This document shows, piece by piece, positions 22,920 to 31,011 of a DNA stretch of 31,011 nt. The notes below the pieces were generated by a model that had not been told where the DNA came from, did not search any database, and saw only the letters and a list, made by a program, of their open reading frames with translations. Where the stretch lies: the NCBI GenBank assembly GCA_005778045.1, contig SXKQ01000022.1, positions 1 through 31,011 of the forward strand, read 5' to 3'. The stretch's first letter is position 1; every line of letters starts with the position of its first letter. The DNA is from Planctomycetia bacterium (lineage in GTDB: Bacteria > Planctomycetota > UBA1135 > GCA-002686595). The position numbers and the translations under genes were made by a program.

Positions 22920-25900
22920 CTAGAAGCGAGCCGGGAGCGGGCTGAGCGGCGGCAGCGGCAGGTCGCGCGGGCCTCGGCGCTTGTCCGAGCCGCGCCCGAG
23001 CGCCCCCTCGATCTCGACCCGCGGCCGGGCCATGTCGCCGCGGATGGCGACGCGCACGAGGCTCGACTGCACCCAGTAGATCACGCGATTCACGAAGCCC
23101 AGCCAGTCGAGCATCCGATACTGCACCTCGAGATCGAAGTCGAGACCGCCGTCGAGGTCGAGCGTGCCGTCGCCGTCGAGCGAGAGCAGCGGGCTCTCAA
23201 TGCGCAGGCTCTGGAACTTTACCGCACCGTTGGCGATCGCGAGGTCGGACTCGATGCGCTCGAACACCGAGCCGGTCCCGACCTTCAGGCCGGCGAGCAG
23301 GTCGCGCACCACTGGGATCGACCACAGCACGGAGTTGTCGATCTCGAGCTCGCCGCGGCCGGACACTCCTTCGAGGCGCTCGAGATCGCCCGAGAGCTCG
23401 AGCTGCGCATCGAGCGTGCCGCGGCTGGCGAAGTCCGACTCGAACACGCCGCGCAGGAGGCCCTCGAGCTCGACATCCGAGACCGCGCCCGCGAGCTCGA
23501 ACCGGTACGGGGCCGCGAGCTCGAGCGCGAAGAACGGCCGCTCGCCGCCGGCCGCCGGCAGCGAGTCGACGCGCCCGTTCTCGAGGCGTGCCGAGAGCCC
23601 GATCACCTGCAGTCGCCCGCCCTCGTAGGCCAGCCGCATCGAGGCGCGCTCGAGCTCGCGATCGCTGACCTTGCCGTGGAGATTCGAGACGCTTGCGTGC
23701 ACGCGCACGCCCGCCGGCCCGAAGGCGAACTCGTCGATGGTGACGAGCCCGGTCTCGACCTCGATCGGGAGTCCGAGGTCGATCGACATGGCGCGCGGCT
23801 CGATGCTGCCGCGCAGCACGGCCTCGCCGACGCCATCGGCGCCGGTCTCGAGCTCGAGGCGCGCGCCGCGGATGTCGAGCTCGCCGCGCCACGCAAGGTC
23901 GTCGAGCAGGCTCGCGACCGAGGCCTCGTCGAGGAACGGCGCGAGGTGCTCGCGGTCGATCGGCAGCTTGAGCGCCTCGAGCGAGGTCTCAAGCCGGAAG
24001 CGGCCTTCGCGCGAGCCGAAGCGCGCGTCGCGCAGCGTCAGCGGCGTCCCGGCGAGGCGCGCCCGCAGCTCGCTCCCGAGCAAGTCGCCCGAGCCCGATT
24101 GCTCGAGCGTTCCGTCGAGCGCTGCGAGGTCGAGTCGCCCAAGCTCCGCTGCCGTGCGCACGTCGTTCTCGCGCAGGTAGACGCGGTAGAGCGACTCGAG
24201 CGCGCGCGGCGCGGCCTCTGGCAGCACGAAGTCCCCGTGAAAATCCACGCGCCCGGTTACGTTGAGGCTCGCAAGGCCCGGACCTGCGAAGCCTCCGACC
24301 CCGCTCGAGCGCGCCTCGGCGAGCGCGCCGCCGAGCGCGGGATGTGCGAGGTCGAGCGCCGCCGCGTGCAGCTCGATCGAGGCGTCTCCCTCGGCGGGAA
24401 TCTCGGCCAGCGCGGCGACCGTGCCTCCCGCGACCCAGCGCCCCACGAGCGGCGCGACGCGACCGCGAGCCGCGTTGCGCGGCGCCCGCTCCGACTCCGC
24501 GCTCAGCGAGAGCTCGCCGTCGAGCAGCACGCGACCGCGCAGCTCGTTGATGCGCACGCGGAAGGCCTCGGGTTGCACTTCGGCGCCTTGCCGGGGCCAG
24601 ACCTCGGCGCGCCAAGTGCGTCGCCCGCCGTCGCGGCCGACACCCGCCATGCGAAAGCGCGCGTCCGCATGACCGGTCGTGTTGAGCGAGCCGAGCACGG
24701 TCTCGACCTCGGGCAGGTTCTCCGCGAGCGCGGTGCGGTCGCTGCCGCGCAACCCGATTCCGTGCGCGTCGACTTCGATCACCTCGAGGCTGCGCGGCGC
24801 GTCCACGGGGCTCGGCAGGTTCTGCAGTCGCCCACGCACGAACACCTCGGCACCCTGCAGCGAGCGGGCCTCGAGGTCCAGCGTCGTGGCCGCGAGGCGC
24901 CGCGGGTCCCAGCTGAACTCGACGCGGCCGCCCACCTCGACGAGCGGCAGCGGCAGTCCGTCCCACTTAGCGGAGACATCCTCGACTTCCACCACGAGGT
25001 GGCAGCTCGGCGCGCTCGCGCCCTGCATGTGCAGGCGCGTCACCACCGAGGCGAGGCCGCCCGCGGGCGAGAAGGCCGGGAAGATGAAGTCGGCACCCGA
25101 GAGGCCGAGCAGGCCGTGCTCGAGGTCGGGGCCGACCGGGATACCATGGCCGCCCACGCGCAGGTCGAGCCAAGCGGGCGCTTCGCTCGCGAGGTCGAAC
25201 TGCACCAGACCGTCGGCGAATCCCGGGCGCTCGTCGCGCGAGCCGCCGGAATGAGCGCCGCGCACGCCCACGAGGCCAAGCCTCGAGGGCCGCGACAGCG
25301 AGGCGTCGTGCAGCGCGAGCACGCGGCCTTCCGTGCGCTCGACGCGCATCGGGAAGCCGTCGCGCACGCCTTGCGCATCGGCGACGCCCGCGTAGCACAG
25401 GCTCACGGTGCCTCCGAGGTCGACGTCGGCGACGAGCTCGGGGCGCAGCGCGGTTTCCGAGTCCGAGACGGACGTCGCGAGCGGCCAGCGCGCACCGACG
25501 AGCGCGTCGACGGTCCCGATCGGGTCGGTGACGCGCCACAGCTCCTCGAGTTCGTCCCCATAGCCGGTGGCGCGCGCGAGTTCGCGCGCCATCGGCAGGG
25601 TCGGTGCGTGCAGCCACGCGCGGGCGGAGAGTCCCGCGCCCGCGTTGGCGCCGAAGAGCGCCCACAGGCTTGCCTCGTGCTCGTCCCAGCGCGCGGCGAC
25701 GTGCGCGGTCGAGCGCCACGAGGCTGGATCGAGCAGGCCGGCGAGGCTCGGGGCCGCGCACAGGGCCTCGACATTCACACGCACGTCGGCGAGCGGCACG
25801 GGCGAGGTTGGGAGGACCAGCGAGCCATCGGCGGCGCGCAGGCGCAGGCGACCCGAGGACGGCGCGCTCTCGTCGAGTTGGAAGCGCGCCTCGAGCTCGA

Positions 25901-26633
25901 GCGAGAGCCGCGCGCTCGGCTTCCAGTTGCGCGCGGGGCCGGCGGTCGAGGCGGCCGGGATCACGTCGGAATCGACGGGCACGCCGTCGCAGGACGCTGC
26001 GAGGCGGATACGACCTTCGGCGTCGCGCTCGCCCGAGAGGAACATCTGCGGAACGCTCGCCGCATCGACGTCCGCGAAGGCCAGCTGGATGCGGCCCTCG
26101 ATGCGCGGCACGCCGTCCTCTGCGGCGCGGAAGAGCAGATCGACGTCGCCGAGCGCGAGCCGGCCCCAAGTCGGGTGGAGCCAGTCGCAGCGCAGGCCCT
26201 CGACGACCAGCACCGGCACGTGCGGCTGCGCGCCGGCGACGCTCGCTCCGCTCGTCCCGCGCCGCGCCAGCGCGGTTTCCCAGCGCTCGAGCAGCTCGCT
26301 CGAGAGATCGACGCGTCCGCCGCGCACGTCGATGCGCGCGGGCCGCAAGCCGCCGTCCTCGAACTCGAGCGTGACTTCGACTTCGCGCAGGACGAGCGGC
26401 TGGGCAGCACCGGGGAGCGTGACCCCGCGCAGCGTGATCCCGGGACCGAACCAGTCGAGCTCCGCTTGCTCGATCGCAAGCTCGAGGCCGAGCTCCGTGG
26501 CGAGAGCGTCGCGCAACTTGTCGCGCAGGGTGCCCGAGCGTTCGAACTGGTAGAGCAGGGCCGCGCTCCCGAGCACCGCGAGCGAGGCCGCGAAGCCGAA
26601 CCAGCGCAGCAGCGTGGAGATTCGCGGAATCAC
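22920..26633 (-). CDS. Giant AsmA-like / TamB-type envelope protein
   Basis: A 1237-residue protein anchored by one N-terminal membrane helix (~residues 10-28, WFGFAASLAVLGSAALLY). It is followed by an AsmA-type opening (LRDALATELGLELAIEQAEL, then WFGPGITLRGVTL). The long middle is repetitive beta-strand sequence of the kind that builds a lipid-transfer groove. The C-terminal ~170 residues match the AsmA-like C-terminal domain (GRGELEIDNSVLWSIPVV, FERIESDLAIANGAVKF, LLSLDGDGTLDLDGGLDF). Such proteins bridge the inner and outer membranes and are thought to move phospholipids. The GTG start at 26633 overlaps the alr stop (GTGA), with no alternative nearby. Its presence argues for a Gram-negative-type envelope. 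The opposite strand shows a long open frame (23676-26747), which is a shadow. Confidence 0.88.
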   Translation of the reverse strand: MIPRISTLLRWFGFAASLAVLGSAALLYQFERSGTLRDKLRDALATELGLELAIEQAELDWFGPGITLRGVTLPGAAQPLVLREVEVTLEFEDGGLRPARIDVRGGRVDLSSELLERWETALARRGTSGASVAGAQPHVPVLVVEGLRCDWLHPTWGRLALGDVDLLFRAAEDGVPRIEGRIQLAFADVDAASVPQMFLSGERDAEGRIRLAASCDGVPVDSDVIPAASTAGPARNWKPSARLSLELEARFQLDESAPSSGRLRLRAADGSLVLPTSPVPLADVRVNVEALCAAPSLAGLLDPASWRSTAHVAARWDEHEASLWALFGANAGAGLSARAWLHAPTLPMARELARATGYGDELEELWRVTDPIGTVDALVGARWPLATSVSDSETALRPELVADVDLGGTVSLCYAGVADAQGVRDGFPMRVERTEGRVLALHDASLSRPSRLGLVGVRGAHSGGSRDERPGFADGLVQFDLASEAPAWLDLRVGGHGIPVGPDLEHGLLGLSGADFIFPAFSPAGGLASVVTRLHMQGASAPSCHLVVEVEDVSAKWDGLPLPLVEVGGRVEFSWDPRRLAATTLDLEARSLQGAEVFVRGRLQNLPSPVDAPRSLEVIEVDAHGIGLRGSDRTALAENLPEVETVLGSLNTTGHADARFRMAGVGRDGGRRTWRAEVWPRQGAEVQPEAFRVRINELRGRVLLDGELSLSAESERAPRNAARGRVAPLVGRWVAGGTVAALAEIPAEGDASIELHAAALDLAHPALGGALAEARSSGVGGFAGPGLASLNVTGRVDFHGDFVLPEAAPRALESLYRVYLRENDVRTAAELGRLDLAALDGTLEQSGSGDLLGSELRARLAGTPLTLRDARFGSREGRFRLETSLEALKLPIDREHLAPFLDEASVASLLDDLAWRGELDIRGARLELETGADGVGEAVLRGSIEPRAMSIDLGLPIEVETGLVTIDEFAFGPAGVRVHASVSNLHGKVSDRELERASMRLAYEGGRLQVIGLSARLENGRVDSLPAAGGERPFFALELAAPYRFELAGAVSDVELEGLLRGVFESDFASRGTLDAQLELSGDLERLEGVSGRGELEIDNSVLWSIPVVRDLLAGLKVGTGSVFERIESDLAIANGAVKFQSLRIESPLLSLDGDGTLDLDGGLDFDLEVQYRMLDWLGFVNRVIYWVQSSLVRVAIRGDMARPRVEIEGALGRGSDKRRGPRDLPLPPLSPLPARF

Positions 26634-27850
26634 GCCCGCACTTCGGGGAGTAGCTCGTGCGAGCCGCTGCGCGACATGGCCTGCGTGCTCGCGCGCGGGA
26701 GCAGCAGCGCGGGAGCGAGGTCCACGGCTTCCTCGCCACCCTTGTAGATGCGCTCGACGCGCTTGCCGACCGCACAGGAGAGCTCGTAGGCGATCGTGCC
26801 GACCTGCTCAGCGAGATCCTCGAGTGTGATGCGCTCCGCACCCTGCTCGCCGACAAGCGTTGCGCGGTCTCCTACGCACACGCCCGGAATGTGTCCGACG
26901 TCGATCGACGTGTAGTCCATCGAGACGCGACCTACGATCGGTGCGCGCTTGCCGCGCACGAGCACATGGCCCTTGTTTCCGAGCCGCCACGCGAGGCCGT
27001 CGTTGTAGCCAACCGGGAGCGTCGCGATGCGCGTCGCCACTGGAGCGGTCCACGTGCCGCTGTAGCCGACCTTGGCGCCCGCGGGCACGTCCTTGAGGAA
27101 GATCACCTGACTGTGCAGGCTCAGCACCGGCCGCAGCACTTCCGCGCTGCGCATCGAGCCCGGCAGCACGCCGTAGGCGCTGATTCCAGGCCGCACGCAG
27201 TCATACTGCGGGTGGATGCCGCTGAAGACGCACGACGAGTTCGCTGCGTGCACCCAGCCGCGCAGCAACCCGCGCGCACGCGCCACGCTGAGTACCTCCT
27301 CGAACACGCGCAGCTGCTCGCGCGTGAACTCGTCGTTCATGCCGTCCGCGGCAGCCATGTGCGTCATCACGCCGGCTAGCTCGAGGTTCGGCGACGCGTG
27401 CACGAGCTCGAGCAGCTCGAGCGCCTTGCTCGGCAGCACTCCGAGTCGTCCGAGACCCGTGTCGATCTTGAGATGCACGCGCGCGCGTGCGCCCAGCCGG
27501 CCGGCGAGGTCATCGAGCGAACGCGCGCGATCGCTCGAGTGCAGACCGATCTCGATGCCGTGGCGGAGTGCCGCGCTCGCTTCCTCGTCGAGGATCGTGC
27601 CGAGCACGAGAATGCGCGCGCGCACACCGGACTTGCGCAGTTCGAGTGCCTCACCCGAGGTACCGACGCCGAATGCGTTCACGCCGCAGCGCAGCGCATG
27701 GTGGGCAATCGCGACAGCGCCGTGTCCGTAGGCGTCGGCTTTGACGACGAGCATGACGCGCACGCGCGGCTCGAGGCGCGCGCGGATCTCGGACAGGTTG
27801 TGGGTGAGGGCGTCGAGGTCGATCTCGGCCCAAGCTCGGTAGGCATCCAC
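26630..27850 (-). CDS. alr: Alanine racemase
   Basis: A 406-residue PLP enzyme making D-alanine for peptidoglycan. AYRAWAEIDLDALTHNL begins the TIM barrel. The PLP lysine is Lys37 in VVKADAYGHGA and the second catalytic base is Tyr263 in VGYSGTW. Other family blocks are HLKIDTGLGRLG, GVMTHMAAAD, HAANSS, RPGISAYGV, LPVGYNDG and RVSMDYTSIDV. The GTG at 27850 is chosen because family members start just before WAEIDLDAL; it lies 34 nt after the tsaB stop. The alternative TTG at 27943 would overlap tsaB by 59 nt. A ~30-residue tail follows the beta domain. The gene order tsaB-alr resembles the tsaB/alr/tsaE neighbourhoods seen in other bacteria. It overlaps the AsmA-like gene by 4 nt. Confidence 0.95.
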   Translation of the reverse strand: MDAYRAWAEIDLDALTHNLSEIRARLEPRVRVMLVVKADAYGHGAVAIAHHALRCGVNAFGVGTSGEALELRKSGVRARILVLGTILDEEASAALRHGIEIGLHSSDRARSLDDLAGRLGARARVHLKIDTGLGRLGVLPSKALELLELVHASPNLELAGVMTHMAAADGMNDEFTREQLRVFEEVLSVARARGLLRGWVHAANSSCVFSGIHPQYDCVRPGISAYGVLPGSMRSAEVLRPVLSLHSQVIFLKDVPAGAKVGYSGTWTAPVATRIATLPVGYNDGLAWRLGNKGHVLVRGKRAPIVGRVSMDYTSIDVGHIPGVCVGDRATLVGEQGAERITLEDLAEQVGTIAYELSCAVGKRVERIYKGGEEAVDLAPALLLPRASTQAMSRSGSHELLPEVRA

Positions 27851-27884
27851 GCCCGGACGAAGATCCCACTCGCGGAAGCGGATT

Positions 27885-28565
27885 TCAACGCCGCTGCGAG
27901 CGCAGGGTGAAGGGGCGCAGGTACAGCGGTTCGACGCTGCCAAGCTCCGAGCGGCGCGCTCGGGCCCGGGCGAGCTCGAGCACCGCGGCGGCGGAGGGCG
28001 TCGCGGGGCGCACGAGGTGGGGCAGTGTCGCGGGGTCGAGCTGAGCGGCGACGAGCGCGGCCTCGTCGGCGAGCACGGTCACGGTGGGCCGTCCGTCGGC
28101 TGCCAGCTCGCGTGCCGTGGTCACCTTGGGGGCGAGCACGACGTCCACGCCCGTCGCGCTGCGGAGGTAGCGCGCGCAGTAGAGCTCGCCTGCGCGGGCG
28201 TCCTGCAGCACCAGCCCTTCCGCACCGGGAGCGAGGTGCTCGAAGGCAGCGGCCTCGAAGGACGGCACCCCGCACAAGCGCGCCCCGCTCGCCCGGGCGA
28301 GGCCCAGCGCGGTGGCGGCTCCGACGCGCAGGCCGGTGTAGCTGCCCGGCCCCGTGCCGACGGCGACGAGCGTGAGCTGCGCCGGTGTGGCGCCGAGCTC
28401 GCGCAGGAGTCGCTCGAGGGCCGGCAGCAGGTCCGCGGCATGGGCGCGCGCGCTGTCGAGGAAGCGCACGGTGCGCTGGCCGCGGAAGTCGACCGCGAGG
28501 GATGGAGTGCGGGTGGAGGTCTCGAGGGCGAGCGCGAGCTCTGCCCCAGAGGCGGCGGCGCTCAC
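27885..28565 (-). CDS. tsaB: tRNA threonylcarbamoyladenosine biosynthesis protein TsaB
   Basis: A 226-residue ASKHA-fold protein (YeaZ). It is the scaffold partner of TsaD in making t6A at position 37 of ANN-decoding tRNAs. The N-terminus LALALETSTRTPSLAV carries the phosphate-1 loop. LTLVAVGTGPGSYTGLRVG is the family signature, followed by ATALGLARASGARLCGVPSF and VLQDARAGELYCARY. The C-terminus VEPLYLRPFTLRSQRR is typical (the PxYLR motif). The GTG start at 28565 overlaps the glmM stop as GTGA. No metal-binding residues are expected in TsaB and none are seen. Confidence 0.94.
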   Translation of the reverse strand: MSAAASGAELALALETSTRTPSLAVDFRGQRTVRFLDSARAHAADLLPALERLLRELGATPAQLTLVAVGTGPGSYTGLRVGAATALGLARASGARLCGVPSFEAAAFEHLAPGAEGLVLQDARAGELYCARYLRSATGVDVVLAPKVTTARELAADGRPTVTVLADEAALVAAQLDPATLPHLVRPATPSAAAVLELARARARRSELGSVEPLYLRPFTLRSQRR

Positions 28566-29902
28566 GCCCCGAGCTCGCTGGCGAGCAGCTTGGCGAGCCC
28601 CTGGGCGTGGGACTGGATCGCGGCGTGCTCTGGTCCCTCGACCATCACGCGGGCGAGGGGCTCGGTACCCGAGTAGCGCAGCAGCACGCGCCCGTCGTCG
28701 CCGAGCTCGCGCTCGATCGATTGGACGGCCGCGACGATCGAGGGAATCCCCGCGAGCGACGGCTTGCGGGTCACGCGCACGTTGACGAGCACCTGCGGGA
28801 AGGCCCGGTAGGCGCCGGCGAGCTCCGACAGCGGCCGCCTGGTCGCGACCATCACGTGCAGCACCCGCAGCGCGGTGTAGATGCCGTCGCCGATCAGATA
28901 GTTGTCGCGGCCGAACACGATGTGACCGGACTGTTCGCCGCCGAGCGGCAGGTTGTCGCGCTCGAGCGCCTCGACCACGTGGCGGTCGCCGACCCCGACG
29001 GTCAGCACGGATACGCCGACGTCGCGCAGCGCCCGCTGCAGGCCCTTGTTGCTCATCACGGTCGCCACCACGCGCTTGTCCTTCCAGCGCGGGCCGTCGT
29101 GGCGGCCACAGATGGTCAGGATCGCGTCGCCGTCGACCAGCGTGCCGCGCTCGTCGACGAGCAGGCAGCGGTCGCCGTCGCCGTCGAGCGCGATGCCCAC
29201 TTGGGCTCCGAGGCGCCGCACCTCGGCCTGCAGGGCCTCGGGGTGCGTCGAGCCGCAGCCCTTGTTGATGTTCTCGCCGTCGGGCTCGGCGTGCAGGGCG
29301 AGCGTGCGCGCGCCGAGGCGGCCGAAGACGCGCGGCGCGACGCGGCTCGAGCCGCCGTGGGAGCAGTCGACCGCCACCGTCAGCCCGGCGAGGGACAGCC
29401 CAGCCCCGGCCTTGTCGACGAGATAGGTCAGGTAGGCCTGTTCGAGCAGCGGATCGAGCGTCGGAGGCGCACCCTGCTCGCTCGCGCGCGTGTCCGCGAC
29501 GAGCAGCGCTTCGATGGCGAGTTCCTCGTCGTCGGACAACTTGCGTCCGCTCGGGCCGAACAGCTTGACTCCATTGTCCTCGGCCGGATTGTGCGAGGCC
29601 GAGATCATGCCTCCGAGGTCGAACTCGCGCAGGCGCGTGAGCAGCGCGAGCCCCGGCGTGCTGATCAGCCCGGCGCTCCCGACCGCGTAGCCCGCCTCGG
29701 CGAGCCCGCGTGCGAGCGCTGCCTCGAGCTCGGGCCCGGAGCGGCGACCGTCGTGGCCCACGAGTGCGGTCTTGCGCGCCTTCTTGCCGCCGAGCATCGC
29801 GCCGGCGTGGCGGCCGAGCGCGGACACGCAGCCCGCGGTCAGCCAGCCTTCGCCCGCCTTGCCGCGGACTCCGTCGGTCCCAAAGATGCGTGTTGCTGTC
29901 AC
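28562..29902 (-). CDS. glmM: Phosphoglucosamine mutase
   Basis: A 446-residue enzyme converting glucosamine-6-phosphate to glucosamine-1-phosphate on the way to UDP-GlcNAc for peptidoglycan and lipid A. RIFGTDGVRGKAGEG opens the protein, and the phosphorylated serine is Ser103 in MISASHNPAEDNGVK. The magnesium loop is ALDGDGDRC, the sugar-binding loop GEQSGH, and the C-terminal phosphate-binding loop RYSGTEPLARVM. The GTG start at 29902 is supported by GAGGAG (29909-29914) 6 nt upstream and by the conserved N-terminus; the in-frame extension to 30184 enters ftsH and is rejected. It lies downstream of ftsH, an order seen in many bacteria, though folP, which often lies between, is absent. It overlaps tsaB by GTGA. 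Confidence 0.96.
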   Translation of the reverse strand: MTATRIFGTDGVRGKAGEGWLTAGCVSALGRHAGAMLGGKKARKTALVGHDGRRSGPELEAALARGLAEAGYAVGSAGLISTPGLALLTRLREFDLGGMISASHNPAEDNGVKLFGPSGRKLSDDEELAIEALLVADTRASEQGAPPTLDPLLEQAYLTYLVDKAGAGLSLAGLTVAVDCSHGGSSRVAPRVFGRLGARTLALHAEPDGENINKGCGSTHPEALQAEVRRLGAQVGIALDGDGDRCLLVDERGTLVDGDAILTICGRHDGPRWKDKRVVATVMSNKGLQRALRDVGVSVLTVGVGDRHVVEALERDNLPLGGEQSGHIVFGRDNYLIGDGIYTALRVLHVMVATRRPLSELAGAYRAFPQVLVNVRVTRKPSLAGIPSIVAAVQSIERELGDDGRVLLRYSGTEPLARVMVEGPEHAAIQSHAQGLAKLLASELGA

Positions 29903-29953
29903 AGGGCTCTCCTCGAAAGGGATTGTGCCGATCCCGGGGCCCGAGGGAAAGCG

Positions 29954-29992
29954 GCGCGGCGCCGACCCTCCTCGGAGAGCGCGGCGCCGCGC
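29954..29992 (-). terminator. Large GC hairpin between ftsH and glmM
   Basis: GCGCGGCGCCG (29954-29964) and CGGCGCCGCGC (29982-29992) form a perfect 11-bp inverted repeat with a 17-nt loop, 26 nt after the ftsH stop. No T-run follows, so it may be a pause or attenuator, an RNA-stabilising structure, or a factor-dependent terminator rather than an intrinsic terminator. Confidence 0.5.
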
Positions 29993-30017
29993 GTACGAAC
30001 TTGGCCCGACTCGGGGC

Positions 30018-31011
30018 TCAGGCCGGAGAGAGTCCCGGCGCGCCCGGCAGGTCTCCGAGCTTGCCGTCAGTGGCTGCCTTCGTGGCGCCCTTGCGGTCCG
30101 GCGTGCCGACCGGCGCGCTCGGCGGCGGACCGCCGGTGCGCAGGTTCTCGGGCTTCTCACCGCGCACGAGGCGCGCGATCTCATCGCCGTTGAGCGTCTC
30201 GTGCAGCAGCAGGGCCTGCGTGATGCGCTCGATCTCGAGGCGCTTCTCGGTCACGATCGTGAGCGCCCGCTGGTGAGCTTCGGTCAGAAGGCGCCGGACT
30301 TCCTCGTCGATCTCGCGCGCCGTGGCCTCGCTGTGGTCGCGGCCGCGGCCGATCTCGGTCCCGAGGAACTCGGAGCCCTGACGCTCGGCGTAGTTGATCG
30401 GCCCGATCTTCTCGCTCATGCCGAGCTCTGTGACCATGGCCTTGGCCATCTCGGTGGCGCGCTTGATGTCATCGAAGGCGCCGGCGGAGATGTCACCGCA
30501 GAAGACTTCCTCAGCGGCGCGACCGCCGAGGGCGAGGGCGAGCTGGCCGAGCATGCGCTTCTTCTGCATGTGGTAGCTCTCCTTGTCCGGCATGATCCAG
30601 GTCACGCCGAGCGAGCGACCGCGCGGCACGATCGAGACCTTGTGGGGGTCGTCGATCTCGGGGATCGTCGCCGCCACGACCGTGTGACCGGCCTCGTGGT
30701 AGGCGGTGATGCGCTTGTCCTCGATCTCGACCTTGCGCGACTTCTTCTGGCGGCCAAAGCGCACCTTCTCGCGGGCCTCGTCGAGGTCATCGAGGGTGAT
30801 GGCATCCTTCTTGGCGAGCGCCGCGCGGATCGCAGCTTCGTTGACGATCGCCGCGAGGTCGGCGCCGGAGTAGCCCGGGGTGAGCCTGGCGATCGTGGTC
30901 GGAACGGCGTCCGGCGCGGTCTTCACCTTCTTGAGGTGCACACGCAGGATCTCCTCGCGGCCCTCGAAGTCGGGTAGCTCGATCGTGACCTCACGGTCGA
31001 AGCGGCCCGGG
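30018..31011 (-). CDS. ftsH: ATP-dependent zinc metalloprotease FtsH, C-terminal part (5' end outside window)
   Basis: The last ~330 residues of the membrane-anchored AAA+ protease FtsH; the frame enters the window open at 31010. The fragment starts in the AAA+ module with PGRFDREVTIELPDFEGREE, where the arginine-finger region and second region of homology end. It continues through TPGYSGADLAAIVNEAAIRA (sensor-2 region). The peptidase domain has the zinc motif HEAGH (30684-30698) in AYHEAGHTVV and a downstream aspartate ligand in DISAGAFDDIKRATEMA. YHMQKKRMLGQLALALGGRAAEE and ARLVRGEKPENL are also typical. A ~30-residue Pro/Gly-rich tail ends the protein. FtsH degrades misfolded membrane proteins and, in many bacteria, controls lipid A synthesis. 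The internal start at 30941 is not the true start. Confidence 0.96.
   Translation of the reverse strand, partial: PGRFDREVTIELPDFEGREEILRVHLKKVKTAPDAVPTTIARLTPGYSGADLAAIVNEAAIRAALAKKDAITLDDLDEAREKVRFGRQKKSRKVEIEDKRITAYHEAGHTVVAATIPEIDDPHKVSIVPRGRSLGVTWIMPDKESYHMQKKRMLGQLALALGGRAAEEVFCGDISAGAFDDIKRATEMAKAMVTELGMSEKIGPINYAERQGSEFLGTEIGRGRDHSEATAREIDEEVRRLLTEAHQRALTIVTEKRLEIERITQALLLHETLNGDEIARLVRGEKPENLRTGGPPPSAPVGTPDRKGATKAATDGKLGDLPGAPGLSPA

Noticed and set aside
23676..26747. 1023-residue open frame on the plus strand
   Set aside because: Shadow of the AsmA-like gene in GC-rich DNA; Arg/Ala/Glu-rich with no domain, and the minus-strand frame has clear family features.

Overview
The window is very GC-rich (roughly two thirds G+C or more), densely coded DNA with no sign of an insertion sequence, phage, CRISPR array or recent transfer. 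The gene content suggests a Gram-negative-type bacterium, most likely Planctomycetota, with Myxococcota as the main alternative. The reasons are a secreted EF-hand protein, a HEAT/coiled-coil/von Willebrand A protein, secreted lipoprotein hydrolases, an AsmA-like giant protein and a type A RNase P RNA. The assignment is an inference and cannot be settled from this window.

Layout. (1) 1-3394, plus: end of an MTA phosphorylase-type gene, a lipoprotein M28 peptidase and a Tat-exported aspartylglucosaminidase-like Ntn hydrolase. (2) 3402-8354, minus: a DegT-type sugar aminotransferase, a Lon protease with an unusual pore loop, and a six-EF-hand secreted protein. (3) 8478-15558, plus: a secreted HEXXH metallopeptidase, an M1 aminopeptidase with a helical-repeat tail, a ferritin-like protein, an FdhF/YdeP-type molybdopterin oxidoreductase and, overlapping it by 4 nt, an AhpD-like peroxidase interrupted by an in-frame TGA. 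(4) 15657-17293, minus: the RNase P RNA gene, a Nudix protein and a 71-residue protein. (5) 17391-20251, plus: a HEAT/VWA protein and an alpha/beta-hydrolase-fold protein that has lost its catalytic Ser and probably its Asp. (6) 20268-31011, minus: a long, tightly packed run ftsH-glmM-tsaB-alr-AsmA-like-manC-ruvX-thioredoxin-like protein, mostly cell-envelope and core functions. Its last gene is also interrupted by an in-frame TGA.

Main discovery. Two genes, 5.5 kb apart on opposite strands, look like selenoprotein genes that standard calling would split or label as pseudogenes. One is an AhpD-like protein with a CxxU motif (Sec82). The other is a secreted thioredoxin-like protein (Sec89). 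In both, the reading frame continues past a TGA into sequence that completes the protein. In both, a perfect hairpin starts exactly 18 nt after the TGA and presents a GUG in its apical loop at exactly +26 to +28, which is the geometry of a bacterial SECIS element. The second protein does not match any selenoprotein family I know.

Four gene junctions share a GTGA overlap (GTG start over TGA stop), so translational coupling seems common here. All functional calls come from reading the translated sequences; no database search was possible.
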